Positions 47,301 to 58,503 of a DNA stretch of 64,000 bases are shown one piece after another. The position numbers were made by a program, and so were the translations under genes. The notes beneath the pieces were generated by a model. It had not been told where the DNA came from and ran no database searches. It was given only the letters and a program-made list of their open reading frames with translations. Source of the stretch: Arthrobacter zhaoxinii (GTDB taxonomy: Bacteria; Actinomycetota; Actinomycetes; Actinomycetales; Micrococcaceae); contig NZ_CP104275.1 in NCBI RefSeq assembly GCF_025244925.1, positions 1,922,001 through 1,986,000 on the forward strand. The letters are read 5' to 3'. Every line of letters begins with the position of its first letter. Position 1 is the stretch's first letter.

Positions 47301-47661
47301 CGATGTTCGCGCCGATCAGCTCTACGTTGTACTTTTCCAGCGCACCGCTCTTATCCAGCGCGATGGCGGTGTTCAAGGCGGTCTGTCCGCCCAGGGTGGG
47401 CAGGATGGCGTCGGGGCGTTCCTTGGCAATGATCTTTTCGACCACCTCGGGGGTGATCGGCTCGACGTACGTGGCGTCGGCGAACTCCGGGTCGGTCATG
47501 ATGGTGGCCGGGTTGGAGTTCACGAGGATGACGCGCAGGCCCTCCTCCTTGAGCACCCGCAGGGCCTGCGTGCCGGAATAGTCGAATTCCGCGGCCTGGC
47601 CGATGACGATCGGGCCGGAGCCGATGACCAGGACGGACTTGAGGTCGGTTCTGCGGGGCAT
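44365..47661 (-). CDS. carB: Carbamoyl phosphate synthase large subunit
   Basis: Synthetase subunit making carbamoyl phosphate from ammonia, bicarbonate and two ATP; 1098 residues. Two homologous ATP-grasp halves each begin with the [14 protein letters not shown] or [14 protein letters not shown] motif (residues about 10 and 570). The C-terminal MGS-like domain binds allosteric effectors. The carA stop and the carB start share one base (TAATG). Confidence 0.97.
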   Translation of the reverse strand: MPRRTDLKSVLVIGSGPIVIGQAAEFDYSGTQALRVLKEEGLRVILVNSNPATIMTDPEFADATYVEPITPEVVEKIIAKERPDAILPTLGGQTALNTAIALDKSGALEKYNVELIGANIAAIELGEDREKFKGVVERCGAESAKSIIVHSMDEAFAAADVLGYPMVVRPSFTMGGLGSGLAYNAEDLRRIAGAGIQYSPTSEVLLEESILGWKEYELEMMRDKNDNVVVVCSIENFDPVGVHTGDSITVAPAMTLTDREYQKLRNIAIAVIREVGVDTGGCNIQFAIEPDTGRVVVIEMNPRVSRSSALASKATGFAIAKIATKLSLGYTLDEIPNDITKKTPASFEPTLDYVVVKVPRFAFEKFPAADPTLTTTMKSVGEAMAIGRNFTEALQKALRSLEQRGASLSFDPVDAADVPGLIEASRRPTTARLQQVQQALLGGASIEELFEATGIDPWYLDQLVLINETAEQIRATPSVNEDILRLAKRHGFSDEQIGALTNTPEAVVRGVRHALNVRPVFKTVDTCAAEFAAYTPYHYSSYDEEDEVAEHAKPSIIILGSGPNRIGQGIEFDYSCVHATMALREAGHETVMINCNPETVSTDYDISDRLYFEPLTLEDVLEVIAAEQRTGGVLGVFVQLGGQTPLKLAQALADAGVPILGTSPAAIDLAEHRGAFQQVLDEGGLTAPKNGTAVSFEDAKRVADEIGYPVLVRPSYVLGGRGMEIVYDEANLSRYITNATEITPDHPVLVDRFLEDAIEIDVDALFDGTDLYVGGIMEHIEEAGIHSGDSACVLPPITFGTDVIDRVREATRVIAAGVGVRGLINIQFALASDILYVIEANPRASRTVPFVSKATGVQLAKAAALIGTGSSIAELRAAGKLTAVGDGSTLPLDAPVAVKEAVLPFSRFRTPEGTVVDSLLGPEMRSTGEVMGIDKYFDTAFAKSQAAANSALPTAGKVFVSVANRDKRSIIMPVKLMSDLGFEILSTGGTAEVLRRNGIAATVVRKVGEGAGPNGEGTVVDLITAGEINLVVNTPSGGQARGDGYEIRAAATSIGCPVVTTVSEFGAAVQAIEAMRSYEWDVTSLQEHAARLKAATGV

Positions 47662-48839
47662 TAGATGCTTTCCTTGCTCTTGCTGGCGGCCATCAGGTCC
47701 ACGAAGCGGTCGAAGAGGTAGGCGGAGTCATGCGGTCCCGCGGCAGCCTCGGGGTGGTACTGGACGGAGAATGCCGGGAGGTCGAGGCAGGCGAGGCCCT
47801 CAACGACGTCGTCGTTCAGGGACACGTGGCTGACTTCCACCCGCCCGTAGCGGGCCTCCGGGGCGGTGACGGGCCCGTCCAGCGGGGCGTCGACGGCGAA
47901 CCCGTGGTTCTGGCTGGTGATTTCCACCTTCCCGGTGCGCCGGTCCATGACGGGCTGGTTGATGCCGCGGTGGCCGTAGCGCAGCTTGTAGGTGCCGAAG
48001 CCCAGCGCGCGGCCGAGGATCTGGTTGCCGAAGCAGATCCCGAAGAACGGCAGGCGGGCATCCAGTACCTCGCGCAGCAGGTCCACCTGGACGTCGGCGG
48101 TCGCCGGGTCGCCGGGGCCGTTGGACATAAACACGCCGTCGGCGTTCAGTGCCTTGATGTCCTCGAAGGTGGCGGCGGCGGGCAGCACGTAGGTGCGGAT
48201 GCCGCGCTCGGCCAGGCGCACCGGCGTCATCGACTTGATGCCCAGGTCGATGGCGGCAACGGTGAACAGCGGCTCGCCGGCCCAGCCGTGGTCCGCCGGG
48301 TCGATCAGGTACATTTCGTCCACGCTGACCTCTTCGGCCAGCCGGGCGCCCTCCATCCCCTGCTGGGCACGGACCTCGGCGAGGAGCTCGGTGTCGGGGC
48401 GTTCGGCGTCGGAGCCCGAGAAGATCCCGGCCTTCATGGCGCCGCGTTCCCGCAGGTGCCGGGTCACGGCGCGGGTGTCGACGCCGGAGATGCCGACGAC
48501 GCCCTGCTCGGCCAGCTGCTCGTCCAGGGTGCGCTCGGAGCGCCAGCTGGAGGGGCGGCGGGCGGCGTCGCGCACAATGTACCCTGCCACCCAGATGCGG
48601 CGGGACTCGGCGTCGTCGCCGTTGACTCCGGTGTTGCCGATGTGCGGGGCCGTCTGGACCACGAGCTGGCGGGCATAGGAGGGGTCGGTGATGGTCTCCT
48701 GGTAGCCGGTCATGCCGGTGGCAAACACCGCTTCGCCCAGCGCGGTGCCCTGCGCCCCGTAGGCACGTCCGCGGAAGGTGCGCCCGTCCTCCAGCATGAG
48801 GACGGCGGGCGTGGGGTTGATGGTCTCGTGCACTGTCAC
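47661..48839 (-). CDS. carA: Carbamoyl phosphate synthase small subunit
   Basis: Glutaminase subunit, 392 residues. The N-terminal CarA domain starts with [17 protein letters not shown]. The class I amidotransferase domain has the nucleophile Cys in [11 protein letters not shown] and the His-Glu pair in [13 protein letters not shown]. The GTG start overlaps the previous stop (GTGA). Confidence 0.97.
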   Translation of the reverse strand: MTVHETINPTPAVLMLEDGRTFRGRAYGAQGTALGEAVFATGMTGYQETITDPSYARQLVVQTAPHIGNTGVNGDDAESRRIWVAGYIVRDAARRPSSWRSERTLDEQLAEQGVVGISGVDTRAVTRHLRERGAMKAGIFSGSDAERPDTELLAEVRAQQGMEGARLAEEVSVDEMYLIDPADHGWAGEPLFTVAAIDLGIKSMTPVRLAERGIRTYVLPAAATFEDIKALNADGVFMSNGPGDPATADVQVDLLREVLDARLPFFGICFGNQILGRALGFGTYKLRYGHRGINQPVMDRRTGKVEITSQNHGFAVDAPLDGPVTAPEARYGRVEVSHVSLNDDVVEGLACLDLPAFSVQYHPEAAAGPHDSAYLFDRFVDLMAASKSKESI

Positions 48840-49351
48840 AGTTGTTCCTCGCTAGGGGTGGCCGATTCCGGCAGAAGTTCGGTAATGGCGCGGACAAGGG
48901 GTGTCTTCTCGTCCGCGGAGCGGGTGCGGAAGCCGGTATCCACGCGCTTGGGGCCCAGCTGCCAGGTCACAATGACCAGTCCGTCCTTTTCGACGAACTT
49001 TCCGGCCATGCCCCGCTCGAGGCGGACGTCGTGCAGGTCCCGGCGCGGGATCCAGAGGTCGTCGGCGCCGGAGCGGGCAAAGAGCACGCCTTCGGGGAAA
49101 ACCGCGGCGGTGGCATTGGACTTTACGCCCAGGCCGTAGGGTGCCACACGGTCCAGCCAGTCACCGGCGGTGGTGGTGGCGACATATTGGCCGAGCGCCT
49201 GGAAGCCGGGATCGGACAGTTCGTCCGGCAGCGGCAGCGGGCGGGGCGTGTCCTGCTGGCGGCGTCGCCTGCCGCGCCAGCCGAGGGCAAACAGGCCCAG
49301 GACCACAACGATAAGGGCGGCCAGGCCCAGGAAGAATAAGACCAGTTCCAT
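48836..49351 (-). CDS. Membrane-anchored PH-like domain protein in the pyr operon
   Basis: 171 residues of unknown function. One N-terminal membrane helix (about 2–24) is followed by a basic stop-transfer (RGRRRRQQ). The rest is a soluble beta-rich domain resembling the bacterial PH-like domain found beside pyr genes in actinobacteria ([42 protein letters not shown]). It overlaps both neighbours: the pyrC stop (TGATG) and the carA start (GTGA). Tight coupling suggests a role tied to pyrimidine synthesis or to the membrane, but none is shown. Confidence 0.82.
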   Translation of the reverse strand: MELVLFFLGLAALIVVVLGLFALGWRGRRRRQQDTPRPLPLPDELSDPGFQALGQYVATTTAGDWLDRVAPYGLGVKSNATAAVFPEGVLFARSGADDLWIPRRDLHDVRLERGMAGKFVEKDGLVIVTWQLGPKRVDTGFRTRSADEKTPLVRAITELLPESATPSEEQL

Positions 49352-50679
49352 CAGGATTCCTTTGCGGCAGCGGGGTGGGGCGTGTTCAGTCTGCCGTTCA
49401 GGACGGTGGGGTGGCCGGCGTAGAACACCGCTTCGACCCCACCGGGCAGTTCCAGTCCGGCAAACGGACTGTTGCGTCCCTTGGTTGCCATCTTATTGGG
49501 GTCGACCCGCCTGCGCGCAGACGGGTTCACCAATATGACGTTGGCCGGTTCGCCGGCGGCGACCGGCCTGCCCTGCTCCGGCACCCGTCCGATCAGGGCC
49601 GGCGTTGCGGAAGTTACGCGCGCAAAGTCGGCCCAGTCCATCAGCCCGGTGTCGATCATGGCGTGCTGCACCACGGAAAGGGCGGTTTCCAGGCCGGTCA
49701 TGCCCATCGCCGCATGGGCCCACTCGCCTTCCTTGTGTTCGCTCGGGTGCGGGGCATGGTCGGTGCCGACAATGTCGATGGTGCCGTCGGCCAGGCCGCG
49801 GCGGACGGCCTGCACATCTGCTTCGGCACGCAGGGGCGGGTTCACCTTGTAGACCGGATCGTAGGTCCGTACCAGTTCGTCGGTCAGCAGCAGGTGGTGC
49901 GGGGTGACCTCGGCGGTGACCCGGATGCCGCGCTCCTTCGCCCAGCGGAGGATCTCCACGGAGCCGGCGGTCGAGACATGGCAGACGTGCAGCCGGGATC
50001 CGGTGTGCCGGGCCAGCAGGACGTCACGGGCAATGATGGATTCTTCGGCGACGGCGGGCCAGCCAGCCAGTCCGAGGACGGCACTGACCTCGCCTTCGTT
50101 CATCTGCGCACCCTCGGTCAGGCGGGGTTCCTGCGCGTGCTGGGCGATGACGCCGTCGAACGCCTTCACGTATTCCAGGGCGCGGCGCATCAGCACCGGG
50201 TCCGAAACGCATTTGCCGTCGTCGGAAAACACGCGCACCCGTGCCCGCGAGTCGGCCATCGCCCCGAGCTCGGCCAGCTGTTCGCCTGCCAAGCCCACGG
50301 TGACCGCCCCTACGGGACGCACGTCCACCCAGCCGGCCCGCTCCCCCAGGTGAAGGACCTGTTCCACCACGCCGGCGGTGTCAGCCACCGGCATGCTGTT
50401 GGCCATGGCGTGGACCGCGGTGAAGCCGCCCAGCGCAGCTGCCCGGGTGCCGGTTTCGACGGTTTCGGCGTCCTCGCGGCCGGGTTCGCGCAGGTGCGTG
50501 TGCAGGTCCACCATGCCTGGCAGGGCGATCAAACCTTCCGCCTCAATCACGGAGGCGCCCTCGGGCACCGGCAGCCCGGGGGCGACGGCGGCAATGATGC
50601 CGTTCTCGATGCGGATGTCCGCGTGCTCCGCGCCGAGCACGGAGGCCCCGCGGATCAGATAGGTACCGGTGGTGCTCAT
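49351..50679 (-). CDS. pyrC: Dihydroorotase
   Basis: Cyclises carbamoyl aspartate to dihydroorotate. It has 442 residues from ATG 50679, which overlaps the pyrB stop (ATGA); the longer open frame runs antisense-like into pyrB. Zinc ligands: HTH in [14 protein letters not shown] (near residue 60), later His in HVCHVST, and the Asp in GTDHAPH. It is a type I dihydroorotase of the amidohydrolase superfamily. Confidence 0.95.
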   Translation of the reverse strand: MSTTGTYLIRGASVLGAEHADIRIENGIIAAVAPGLPVPEGASVIEAEGLIALPGMVDLHTHLREPGREDAETVETGTRAAALGGFTAVHAMANSMPVADTAGVVEQVLHLGERAGWVDVRPVGAVTVGLAGEQLAELGAMADSRARVRVFSDDGKCVSDPVLMRRALEYVKAFDGVIAQHAQEPRLTEGAQMNEGEVSAVLGLAGWPAVAEESIIARDVLLARHTGSRLHVCHVSTAGSVEILRWAKERGIRVTAEVTPHHLLLTDELVRTYDPVYKVNPPLRAEADVQAVRRGLADGTIDIVGTDHAPHPSEHKEGEWAHAAMGMTGLETALSVVQHAMIDTGLMDWADFARVTSATPALIGRVPEQGRPVAAGEPANVILVNPSARRRVDPNKMATKGRNSPFAGLELPGGVEAVFYAGHPTVLNGRLNTPHPAAAKES

Positions 50680-51671
50680 CGTGGCTGCTCCTGCGGTGTG
50701 CGGTCGGTGCTGTTCTCTCCGGAGAGCAGCAGGTAAAGGGCGGCCATGCGCACGGAGACTCCGTTGCGGACCTGGTCCAGGACGGTGGAGCGGGGCGAAT
50801 CCGCTGCCCGGGCGGAGATTTCCAGCCCGCGGTTCATCGGCCCGGGATGCATGATGATGGTGTCGGTCAGGCCCAGGGCGTCCAGCCGGTCCAGGCGGAC
50901 ATCGTCCAGGCCCCACCGGCGGGAATACTCGCGGACGGACGGGAAGAAGGCCGAGTGCATCCGTTCGCCCTGCACCCGCAGCATCATCACCGCATCCGGA
51001 CGGGAGGCCAGCGCCTCGTCAAGGTCGTAGGTGACGGTGCAGGGCCAGGATTCGACGCCGAACGGCAGCAGCGTCGGCGGGGCCACCAGGGTGACTTCCG
51101 CGCCCAGTGTCCGAAGCAGCCACAGGTCCGAGCGGGCCACCCGGGAGTGCAGTACATCCCCGGCAATCACGACTTTCATGCCGGTCAGGTCGGTGCCGGC
51201 GGATTCCGTGCCGTGCAGCCGGGCCCAGTGCCGGCGCATGGTGAAGGCGTCCAGCAGCGCCTGGGTGGGGTGTTCGTGCGTGCCGTCCCCGGCGTTGAGC
51301 ACGGCGGCATCGATCCAGCCGGAGGACGCCAGCCGTGCCGGCGCTCCGGAGGAGCCGTGCCGGATCACCACGGCGTCGGCGCCCATGGCGGCCAGCGTCT
51401 GTGCGGTGTCCTTCAGAGATTCCCCCTTGGAGACCGAGGATCCCTTGGCGGAGAAATTGATGACGTCGGCGGACAGCCGTTTCGCGGCGGCCTCGAAGGA
51501 GATGCGCGTGCGGGTGGAGTCCTCGAAGAAGAGGTTCACCACGGTGCGTCCGCGCAGGGCCGGGAGCTTCTTTACTTCCCGCTCCCCCACCGCTGCCATT
51601 TGCTCGGCGGTGTCCAGGATGGCCAGGGCGTCGTCCCGGCCGAGGTCCATGGTGGACAGCAGGTGCCTCAT
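50676..51671 (-). CDS. pyrB: Aspartate carbamoyltransferase catalytic subunit
   Basis: Condenses carbamoyl phosphate with aspartate, 331 residues. The carbamoyl-phosphate motif STRTRISFE lies near residue 52–60 ([15 protein letters not shown]); the aspartate-site segment is [13 protein letters not shown]. No pyrI regulatory gene is present. The ATG overlaps the pyrR stop. Confidence 0.96.
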   Translation of the reverse strand: MRHLLSTMDLGRDDALAILDTAEQMAAVGEREVKKLPALRGRTVVNLFFEDSTRTRISFEAAAKRLSADVINFSAKGSSVSKGESLKDTAQTLAAMGADAVVIRHGSSGAPARLASSGWIDAAVLNAGDGTHEHPTQALLDAFTMRRHWARLHGTESAGTDLTGMKVVIAGDVLHSRVARSDLWLLRTLGAEVTLVAPPTLLPFGVESWPCTVTYDLDEALASRPDAVMMLRVQGERMHSAFFPSVREYSRRWGLDDVRLDRLDALGLTDTIIMHPGPMNRGLEISARAADSPRSTVLDQVRNGVSVRMAALYLLLSGENSTDRTPQEQPR

Positions 51672-52249
51672 GCAGTGCCCTCGATGACTACCTCGTCTGT
51701 GGCCGCTTCACCTGGAGCCGCGCTGTCGGTCTCGGCCAGCCGGACCCGGACCTGTTCCAGGGACGAGGTCGGGAGGTTCTTGCCCACGTGGTCCGCCCTG
51801 ATGGGCAGCTCGCGGTGGCCGCGGTCCACCAGCACCGCCAGCCGGACAATGCGGGGGCGGCCGAGGTCGACGAGGGCGTCCAGTGCCGAGCGGATGGTCC
51901 GGCCGGAATACAGGACGTCGTCCACCAGCACCACCACCTTGTCATCGATGCCGGTCACCGGGACGCGGGTGGCATAAGGGGGCCGGGTGGGCCTGCGGGC
52001 GAGGTCGTCCCGGAACATGGTGACGTCGAGCTGGCCGGTGATGGCCGCCGGATCGACGCCGGGGGCTGCGGCTGCAATCTTGGCCGCCAGGCGCCGGGCC
52101 AAGGGATAGCCGCGGCGGGGAATGCCCATCAGGACCAGGTCTTCGGGGCCCTTGTTCGCCTCGAGGATCTCATAGGCAATGCGTGTCAGGGCGCGGTCAA
52201 TGTCAGCTGAAGACAAAACAGTACGGCTGGAAATGGCATCGGCCGTCAT
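51668..52249 (-). CDS. pyrR: Bifunctional pyr operon regulator/uracil phosphoribosyltransferase PyrR
   Basis: RNA-binding regulator of the pyr operon, sensing UMP/UTP and PRPP; 193 residues. The PRPP loop is [21 protein letters not shown]. Flexible-loop and RNA-face residues follow the family ([14 protein letters not shown]). It is the first gene of the operon, and a PyrR-type binding loop lies just before its ribosome-binding site AAGGAGG. Confidence 0.96.
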   Translation of the reverse strand: MTADAISSRTVLSSADIDRALTRIAYEILEANKGPEDLVLMGIPRRGYPLARRLAAKIAAAAPGVDPAAITGQLDVTMFRDDLARRPTRPPYATRVPVTGIDDKVVVLVDDVLYSGRTIRSALDALVDLGRPRIVRLAVLVDRGHRELPIRADHVGKNLPTSSLEQVRVRLAETDSAAPGEAATDEVVIEGTA

Positions 52250-52266
52250 ATTCGCTTCCTCCTTCC

Positions 52267-52282
52267 CCGCCTCACAGGACGG
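52267..52282 (-). promoter_or_regulatory. PyrR binding loop in the pyr leader
   Basis: On the minus strand the leader reads CCGTCCTGTGAGGCGG. It contains the PyrR-loop core TCCNGNGAGG and can fold with CCG/CGG at the base. It lies right before GGGGAAGGAGG, the pyrR ribosome-binding region, so bound PyrR would block translation initiation. No terminator hairpin is visible. Confidence 0.75.
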
Positions 52283-52395
52283 AATTTAAAGGTTGAATGC
52301 GCCACCAAGCTATCACAGGGCACGCCGCTGCCCGCTCCGTGACGGGGATCAGTCCGCGGGAGAACTATCCTGTCTCCTATGATCAGGCCCAGCGC

Positions 52396-53589
52396 ATGAG
52401 CGCACCCGGTAGCTTCCCCGACCAGCAGCATCCCGCCCCTCCGGGCTACGGCTCCGCGCCTGTCCAGACCTTCTGGTCCCCTCCGGCGGTACGCCGCGAC
52501 AAGGGACTGGCGGCGACCGTAGTGCTGATTGTGCTCTCCGCCGTGGCGCTGGCGTGGGTGGGAATGTTCCTGCTGGACAGCCTTGGCCCGCCGGCCTTCA
52601 TTGTCTGCGGGCTCCTGGCACTGGTGCCCCTGGGCATCTGCGTGCTGGGGATCTGGTGGGTGGACAGGTGGGAGCCCGAACCGCGCAGCAGCCTGGTGTT
52701 TTCCTTCCTCTGGGGTGCCGGTGTTTCGGTGGCGATCGCCCTGCTGGTGGGCCCGTACTTCACGTTTGCCTTGCTGGAGCTGGTTCCGTACGGCTCCGCG
52801 GACGCGCTGGGCGCCGTGGTCCAGGCTCCCGTGGTGGAGGAAGTCGCCAAGGGGCTGGGTATCCTCCTGCTGCTGGTGGTCCGCCGGCGGATCTTTGACG
52901 GTCCGGTGGACGGCATAGTCTTCGCTGCTGCGGTGGCTGCGGGGTTCGCCTTCACGGAGAACATCCTCTATTTCGGCTCCGCCCTGCTGGCCGCGGGGAA
53001 TGACACCTTCTATCAGCTCGGTTTTACCTTCATCCTCCGCGGGCTGCTCTCCCCCTTCGCCCATGTGCTGTTCACCGCCTGCACCGGAATCGCCCTCGGC
53101 CTGGCGGCGCGGCGCGCCGGCAATGCGTGGATCCTGCCGGCCTTCGTGCTTGGCCTGATTCCCGCCATTCTCGGACACATGCTCTGGAACGGCGGCCCTG
53201 CGTTCCTGTTCGGGGACTTCTTCCTCTTCTACTTCCTGCTCCAGGTGCCGTTCTTCGCCGCAGCGGTCACCGGAGTGTGGCTGCGGCGCCGTGCGGAGCA
53301 GCGCCTGACCCTGCGCCGGCTGTCGGAATACGCCGCGGCGGGCTGGTTCACCCCTGCCGAAGTGGGGATGCTGGCCACCGGCGCCGGCCGCCGTCAGGCA
53401 ATGGTCTGGGCGCGGGCCACCGGAACGGCACCGGCCATGAAGGAGTTCATCCGGCGTGCCACCCGACTGGCGCTGACCCGGCAGCAGATAGCCGCCGGCC
53501 GGGACGTGCCTGCCAACCAGGAATACGAGCGGACCCTGCTCGGCGAAGTCACCGGAATCCGGTCCGCCATGCTGGCCGGGCAGCGGTAA
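52396..53589 (+). CDS. PrsW family intramembrane metalloprotease
   Basis: 397 residues from ATG 52396. Hydrophobic helices fill about residues 32–300. Family motifs: EE-xxK in VVEEVAKGLG, EN-xxY in FAFTENILYFG, and two His-bearing helices (PFAHVLFTACTG and ILGHMLWN). The C-terminal ~90 residues are cytoplasmic and helical. PrsW in Bacillus cleaves an anti-sigma factor; the target here is unknown. No adjacent sigma/anti-sigma pair. Divergent from the pyr operon. Confidence 0.88.
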   Translation: MSAPGSFPDQQHPAPPGYGSAPVQTFWSPPAVRRDKGLAATVVLIVLSAVALAWVGMFLLDSLGPPAFIVCGLLALVPLGICVLGIWWVDRWEPEPRSSLVFSFLWGAGVSVAIALLVGPYFTFALLELVPYGSADALGAVVQAPVVEEVAKGLGILLLLVVRRRIFDGPVDGIVFAAAVAAGFAFTENILYFGSALLAAGNDTFYQLGFTFILRGLLSPFAHVLFTACTGIALGLAARRAGNAWILPAFVLGLIPAILGHMLWNGGPAFLFGDFFLFYFLLQVPFFAAAVTGVWLRRRAEQRLTLRRLSEYAAAGWFTPAEVGMLATGAGRRQAMVWARATGTAPAMKEFIRRATRLALTRQQIAAGRDVPANQEYERTLLGEVTGIRSAMLAGQR

Positions 53590-53640
53590 ACGCGCGGCCG
53601 GACTGGGCCGGCCGCAACAGCCGCAACAGCCGCAACGCAG

Positions 53641-53670
53641 AAAAGACCGGCCCCGTGGGGCCGGTCTTTT
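53641..53670. terminator. Bidirectional terminator between PrsW gene and nusB
   Basis: 14-bp perfect stem AAAAGACCGGCCCC/GGGGCCGGTCTTTT with a two-base centre. It has A and T runs on both sides, so it serves both convergent genes. Confidence 0.93.
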
Positions 53671-53688
53671 CGTTAATGCGGGTTCTGC

Positions 53689-54099
53689 CTACGCCAGGAG
53701 GGACGGCTTCAGTTCCTGGAGCCGGCCCAGCAGGCCGTTGATGAAGGCCGGGGATTCGTCCGTGGAGAGCGCTTTCGCCAATTCCACGGCTTCGCTGATG
53801 GCCACTTTGTCGGGAACGTCGTCGTTGTAGAGGAGTTCCCACGTGCCCAGGCGGAGGATGATGCGGTCCACCGAAGGCATGCGATCAAGCGTCCAGCCCT
53901 GCGAATACGTGCTCAGGAACTCGTCAATCTGCTCCTGCATCGCAACCACGCCTTCCACCAGGTCCATGGTGTAGGGGTTGATGGTCTGGTCGGTCTTTTC
54001 GCGGCGGGCCCGGATGGCATCGAAGGCCGAAACCGAACGCTGTTCGGCTTCGAAAAGGACCTCCAGTGCCCGGGTCCGTGCTTTACTGCGTGCGCTCAC
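53689..54099 (-). CDS. nusB: Transcription antitermination protein NusB
   Basis: 136 residues, all-helical. Binds boxA RNA with S10 for rRNA antitermination. Signatures: [17 protein letters not shown] at the N-terminus and [28 protein letters not shown] and FINGLLGRL. The GTG start overlaps the efp stop (GTGA). Confidence 0.96.
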   Translation of the reverse strand: MSARSKARTRALEVLFEAEQRSVSAFDAIRARREKTDQTINPYTMDLVEGVVAMQEQIDEFLSTYSQGWTLDRMPSVDRIILRLGTWELLYNDDVPDKVAISEAVELAKALSTDESPAFINGLLGRLQELKPSLLA

Positions 54100-54659
54100 T
54101 CGTTAACGCGTCCCAGGTAGTCGCCGGTGCGGGTGTCAACCTTGACCTTGGTGCCCTGTTCCAGGAACAGGGGCACCTGGATCTCGTAGCCGGTCTCGAT
54201 GGTGGCCGGCTTGGTGCCGCCGGTGGAGCGGTCGCCCTGCAGGCCCGGCTCCGTGTACGTGATTTCCATGGTGACCGACGGCGGCAGCTCGATGTAGAGC
54301 GGCGAGCCTTCGTGGATGGCGATGGTGACCATCATGGACTCCATCATGAAGTTCGCGTTGTCACCGACAATCTTGCCGGGGACCGTGAGCTGGTCGAAGT
54401 CGGAGGTGTCCATGAAGACGTAGTCTTCGCCGTCCTGGTACAGGTACTGGTAGTCGCGGCGGTCCACGGTGGCGGTCTCGACCTTGATGCCGGCGTTGAA
54501 CGTCTTGTCCACTACCTTGCCCGAAGTCACGTTGCGCATCTTGGTACGGACGAACGCACCACCCTTGCCCGGCTTCACGTGCTGGAACTCGATGATGCTC
54601 CAGAGGTTGCCTTCAAGCTTCAGCACGGTGCCGTTCTTGATGTCGTTGGTCGTCGCCAC
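54096..54659 (-). CDS. efp: Elongation factor P
   Basis: Relieves ribosome stalling at polyproline. 187 residues with the three beta-barrel domains. The tip of domain I reads [15 protein letters not shown], with Lys at the site that is modified in other bacteria. [25 protein letters not shown] is the family signature of domain III. The GTG start precedes nusB in a two-gene overlap. Confidence 0.96.
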   Translation of the reverse strand: MATTNDIKNGTVLKLEGNLWSIIEFQHVKPGKGGAFVRTKMRNVTSGKVVDKTFNAGIKVETATVDRRDYQYLYQDGEDYVFMDTSDFDQLTVPGKIVGDNANFMMESMMVTIAIHEGSPLYIELPPSVTMEITYTEPGLQGDRSTGGTKPATIETGYEIQVPLFLEQGTKVKVDTRTGDYLGRVNE

Positions 54660-54732
54660 AGTTTCTCTTCCGTTGTTCGTGAAAGTACGTTTTATTCAAG
54701 TCCGTCGACTATTCTACCCGCTCGCGCACAAC

Positions 54733-55854
<1,122 letters not shown>

Positions 55855-56409
55855 CTAGTCTTCTCCTTTAGTGAGGACGGAAGTCAGCCGGTCAATGATG
55901 GCCGGAACGGTAAGTCCCCTGGTGTCTATGGTGATGTCGGCCAGGGATTCGTATATGGGGCGGCGGATGTCCGCCAGCTCCTGCCAGCGCCGGACCGGGT
56001 CCGGTGCCAGCAGCGGGCGGTGGCCTGCGCGGGTGATGCGGGGAAGCACGGTGGCAAGGTCCGTATCCAGAAACACTACCGTGGCGCGGCCGAGGAGCTG
56101 CTGGGTCCCCGAATCCAGTACCGCTCCCCCGCCCAGTGAAATCACGGTGGGCACGCGGGCCTCAAGCGCCGCGGCGACGGTCCGCGCTTCGACTTCCCGG
56201 AAATAGTGCTCGCCGTAGGCGCTGAAAATGCCGGCAATGGGCCCGTACCGGGCCACGACGGCCTCGTCCGTGTCCAGGAAGGGCATCCCCTGGCGGGCAG
56301 CGAACCCGCGTCCGACGACGGACTTCCCCGCCGCCATGAAGCCCATCAGGACCAGGTGCCGGTCAGAGCTCCACGACCGGCTCCGGGGCAGGCCGCTCCT
56401 AGAGGACAT
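55855..56409 (-). CDS. aroK: Shikimate kinase
   Basis: 184 residues from ATG 56409, which overlaps the end of aroC by 11 bases. P-loop [14 protein letters not shown] for shikimate/Mg binding; LGGGAVLD; the RPLLAP lid region. The first 20 residues are a polar extension before the first strand. It lies in the aroC-aroK-aroB order usual for actinobacteria. Confidence 0.94.
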   Translation of the reverse strand: MSSRSGLPRSRSWSSDRHLVLMGFMAAGKSVVGRGFAARQGMPFLDTDEAVVARYGPIAGIFSAYGEHYFREVEARTVAAALEARVPTVISLGGGAVLDSGTQQLLGRATVVFLDTDLATVLPRITRAGHRPLLAPDPVRRWQELADIRRPIYESLADITIDTRGLTVPAIIDRLTSVLTKGED

Positions 56410-57607
56410 CGGTACCGGCGGATTCCAGCGACTGCGGGATGGCGGCCAGGTAGGCGTGCAGGTTGCGTGCCGTCTCGGGCACGGAATCACCGCCGAACTT
56501 CTCAATCACGGCTTCGGCCAGGACCAGCGCCACCATGGCTTCAGCCACCACTCCTGCAGCGGGGACCGCGCAGACGTCCGAGCGCTGGTGGTGGGCACGC
56601 GCCGGCTCGGACGTACTCACGTCCACGGTGCGCAGCGCCCGCGGCACGGTGGCAATGGGCTTCATGGCGGCCCGCACCCGCAGCAGTTCGCCGATGCTCA
56701 TGCCGCCTTCGATCCCTCCGGCGCGGTTGCCGGAGCGGACCACCCGGCCGTCGGCGTCCTGCAGGATTTCGTCATGCGCGGCGGAACCGCGGCGGGTGGC
56801 TGTGAGGAAACCGTCACCCACCTCCACTCCCTTGATGGCCTGGATGCCCATCAGGGCACCGGCGATCCGGGCGTCCAGCCGGCGGTCCCAGTGCACGTAG
56901 CTGCCCAGTCCGGGCGGCAGCCCGTAGGCCAGCACCTCCACCACTCCCCCGAGCGTCTCGCCCTCCTTGTGGGCGGCATCGACTTCGGCAACCATGGCCG
57001 CGGAGACGCCGGCGTCGAAGCAGCGCATCGGATCGGCGTCGAGGGCGTCGACGTCGGCGGGCAGCGGCAGTGCGGATCCCTCGGGTGCCATGACGCCGGC
57101 GATCCCCACCGTGTGGCTGACCAGTTCAATGCCGAGCTGCCGAAGGAAGGCCGAAGCCACCGCGCCGAGGGCCACGCGGGTGGCTGTCTCGCGGGCGCTG
57201 GCGCGTTCGAGGACGGGCCGGGCCTCGTCAAAGCCGTATTTCTGCATGCCGGTGAAGTCGGCGTGCCCCGGACGGGGACGGGTGAGCGGGGCGTTGCGGG
57301 CGGAATCGGCCAGGACCGCCGGGTCCACGGGATCGGCAGCCATGACCTGTTCCCATTTGGGCCACTCGGTGTTGCCGATTTCAATGGCGACGGGGCCGCC
57401 CTGGGTGAGGCCGTGGCGGACACCGCCGAGGATGCGCACCGCGTCCTGCTCGAACTTCATCCGTGCGCCGCGGCCGTAGCCGAGCCGCCGGCGGGCCAGG
57501 GCGGCGGAGACGGCGGTGCTGTCCACTTCCACTCCGGCAGGGACGCCTTCAATAATTCCGACAAGGGCAGGGCCGTGGGACTCACCGGCGGTCAACCAAC
57601 GCAACAT
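56399..57607 (-). CDS. aroC: Chorismate synthase
   Basis: Forms chorismate from EPSP, needing reduced FMN. 402 residues. Signatures: [20 protein letters not shown] at the N-terminus, [30 protein letters not shown] and RGSAAHDEI. Full length. It is downstream of aroE with a 32-base gap. Confidence 0.97.
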   Translation of the reverse strand: MLRWLTAGESHGPALVGIIEGVPAGVEVDSTAVSAALARRRLGYGRGARMKFEQDAVRILGGVRHGLTQGGPVAIEIGNTEWPKWEQVMAADPVDPAVLADSARNAPLTRPRPGHADFTGMQKYGFDEARPVLERASARETATRVALGAVASAFLRQLGIELVSHTVGIAGVMAPEGSALPLPADVDALDADPMRCFDAGVSAAMVAEVDAAHKEGETLGGVVEVLAYGLPPGLGSYVHWDRRLDARIAGALMGIQAIKGVEVGDGFLTATRRGSAAHDEILQDADGRVVRSGNRAGGIEGGMSIGELLRVRAAMKPIATVPRALRTVDVSTSEPARAHHQRSDVCAVPAAGVVAEAMVALVLAEAVIEKFGGDSVPETARNLHAYLAAIPQSLESAGTDVL

Positions 57608-57639
57608 GCTTTCAATACTGCCATGCCCGGCGGGGGCGT

Positions 57640-58503
57640 TCAGCGCCGCGGGATTCCCACCGCGTCACACATGGCGTTTATGACGCCGGGTTCATCCGAG
57701 AACGCATCCGCGGTGAACAGCTTGACCTGTTCCACGGCCTGGTACAGCAGCATCTCGATGCCCGGGGCCACCGTTCCGCCGAGCCCGGACCAGGCCGAGG
57801 CAAGGCGGCTCGGCCAGGGGTCATAGGCTGCGTCCAGGAGGACGGCGTCCGGGCGTACCGCGGAGATTTCCTCCGCCAGGCCGTCGGCGCCGTGCGGGGG
57901 CAGCGTGCAGATCACGACGTCGGCTGCCGAGCAGGCCGCCGCTGCCTCCTCCCACGGGCGCGGGCGCACCGTGACACCGGTAGCCAGGCCGGCTTCGCGG
58001 ACTCCTGCCCTGCCGGCTGCCGCTTCCGGAAAGCGCCGGGCGCAGACGTCGACGCCGTCCGCGTCCAGCTCTGCCAGGGCCGCAACGGCCGCACACGCGG
58101 TTCCGCCGGCGCCGAGCACGACGGCGCGTGGCCGGCGCCGGGTTCCGGCGTGCCGCAGGGCTCCGACTATGCCGGGCACATCGGTGTTGTGCCCGGTCAG
58201 CCGCGGGCCGGAGTCCGTACGGCTGAAGGTCACGGTGTTCAGCACTCCGAGTGCCTGCACCAGCGGCCGGACCTCGTCCATCTGCGTCACCATAACGGCC
58301 TTCAGCGGCATGGTGACGGACAGGCCGGTCCAGCCGGCCTGTCCGCGAAGGGAGGCCACAAACTCTGCGGCTTCCGCTTCGCGGACATCGATGGCCTCAT
58401 AGCTGCACTCGAACCCCAGGTGGGCGTAGGCCGCCCGGTGCAGCAGGGGTGACTTGGAATGGCCGATCGGGTGACCCAGGACGGCTGCCCGCCGTGGAAC
58501 CAC
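57640..58503 (-). CDS. aroE: Shikimate dehydrogenase
   Basis: NADPH-dependent reduction of 3-dehydroshikimate, 287 residues. [17 protein letters not shown] binds shikimate; SVTMPLK carries the catalytic Lys; [13 protein letters not shown] is the nucleotide-binding turn. GTG start directly after the mltG stop. The residues after the glycine motif could fit a YdiB- or AroE-type enzyme; operon context favours AroE. Confidence 0.93.
   Translation of the reverse strand: MVPRRAAVLGHPIGHSKSPLLHRAAYAHLGFECSYEAIDVREAEAAEFVASLRGQAGWTGLSVTMPLKAVMVTQMDEVRPLVQALGVLNTVTFSRTDSGPRLTGHNTDVPGIVGALRHAGTRRRPRAVVLGAGGTACAAVAALAELDADGVDVCARRFPEAAAGRAGVREAGLATGVTVRPRPWEEAAAACSAADVVICTLPPHGADGLAEEISAVRPDAVLLDAAYDPWPSRLASAWSGLGGTVAPGIEMLLYQAVEQVKLFTADAFSDEPGVINAMCDAVGIPRR

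Noticed and set aside
44053..47664. Plus-strand frame of 1203 codons over carB
   Set aside because: It mirrors carB exactly and has no start signal or family motif.
50680..50916. N-terminal extension of pyrC into pyrB
   Set aside because: The extra 79 residues are low-complexity, out-of-frame pyrB sequence. ATG 50679 overlaps the pyrB stop as in the rest of the operon.
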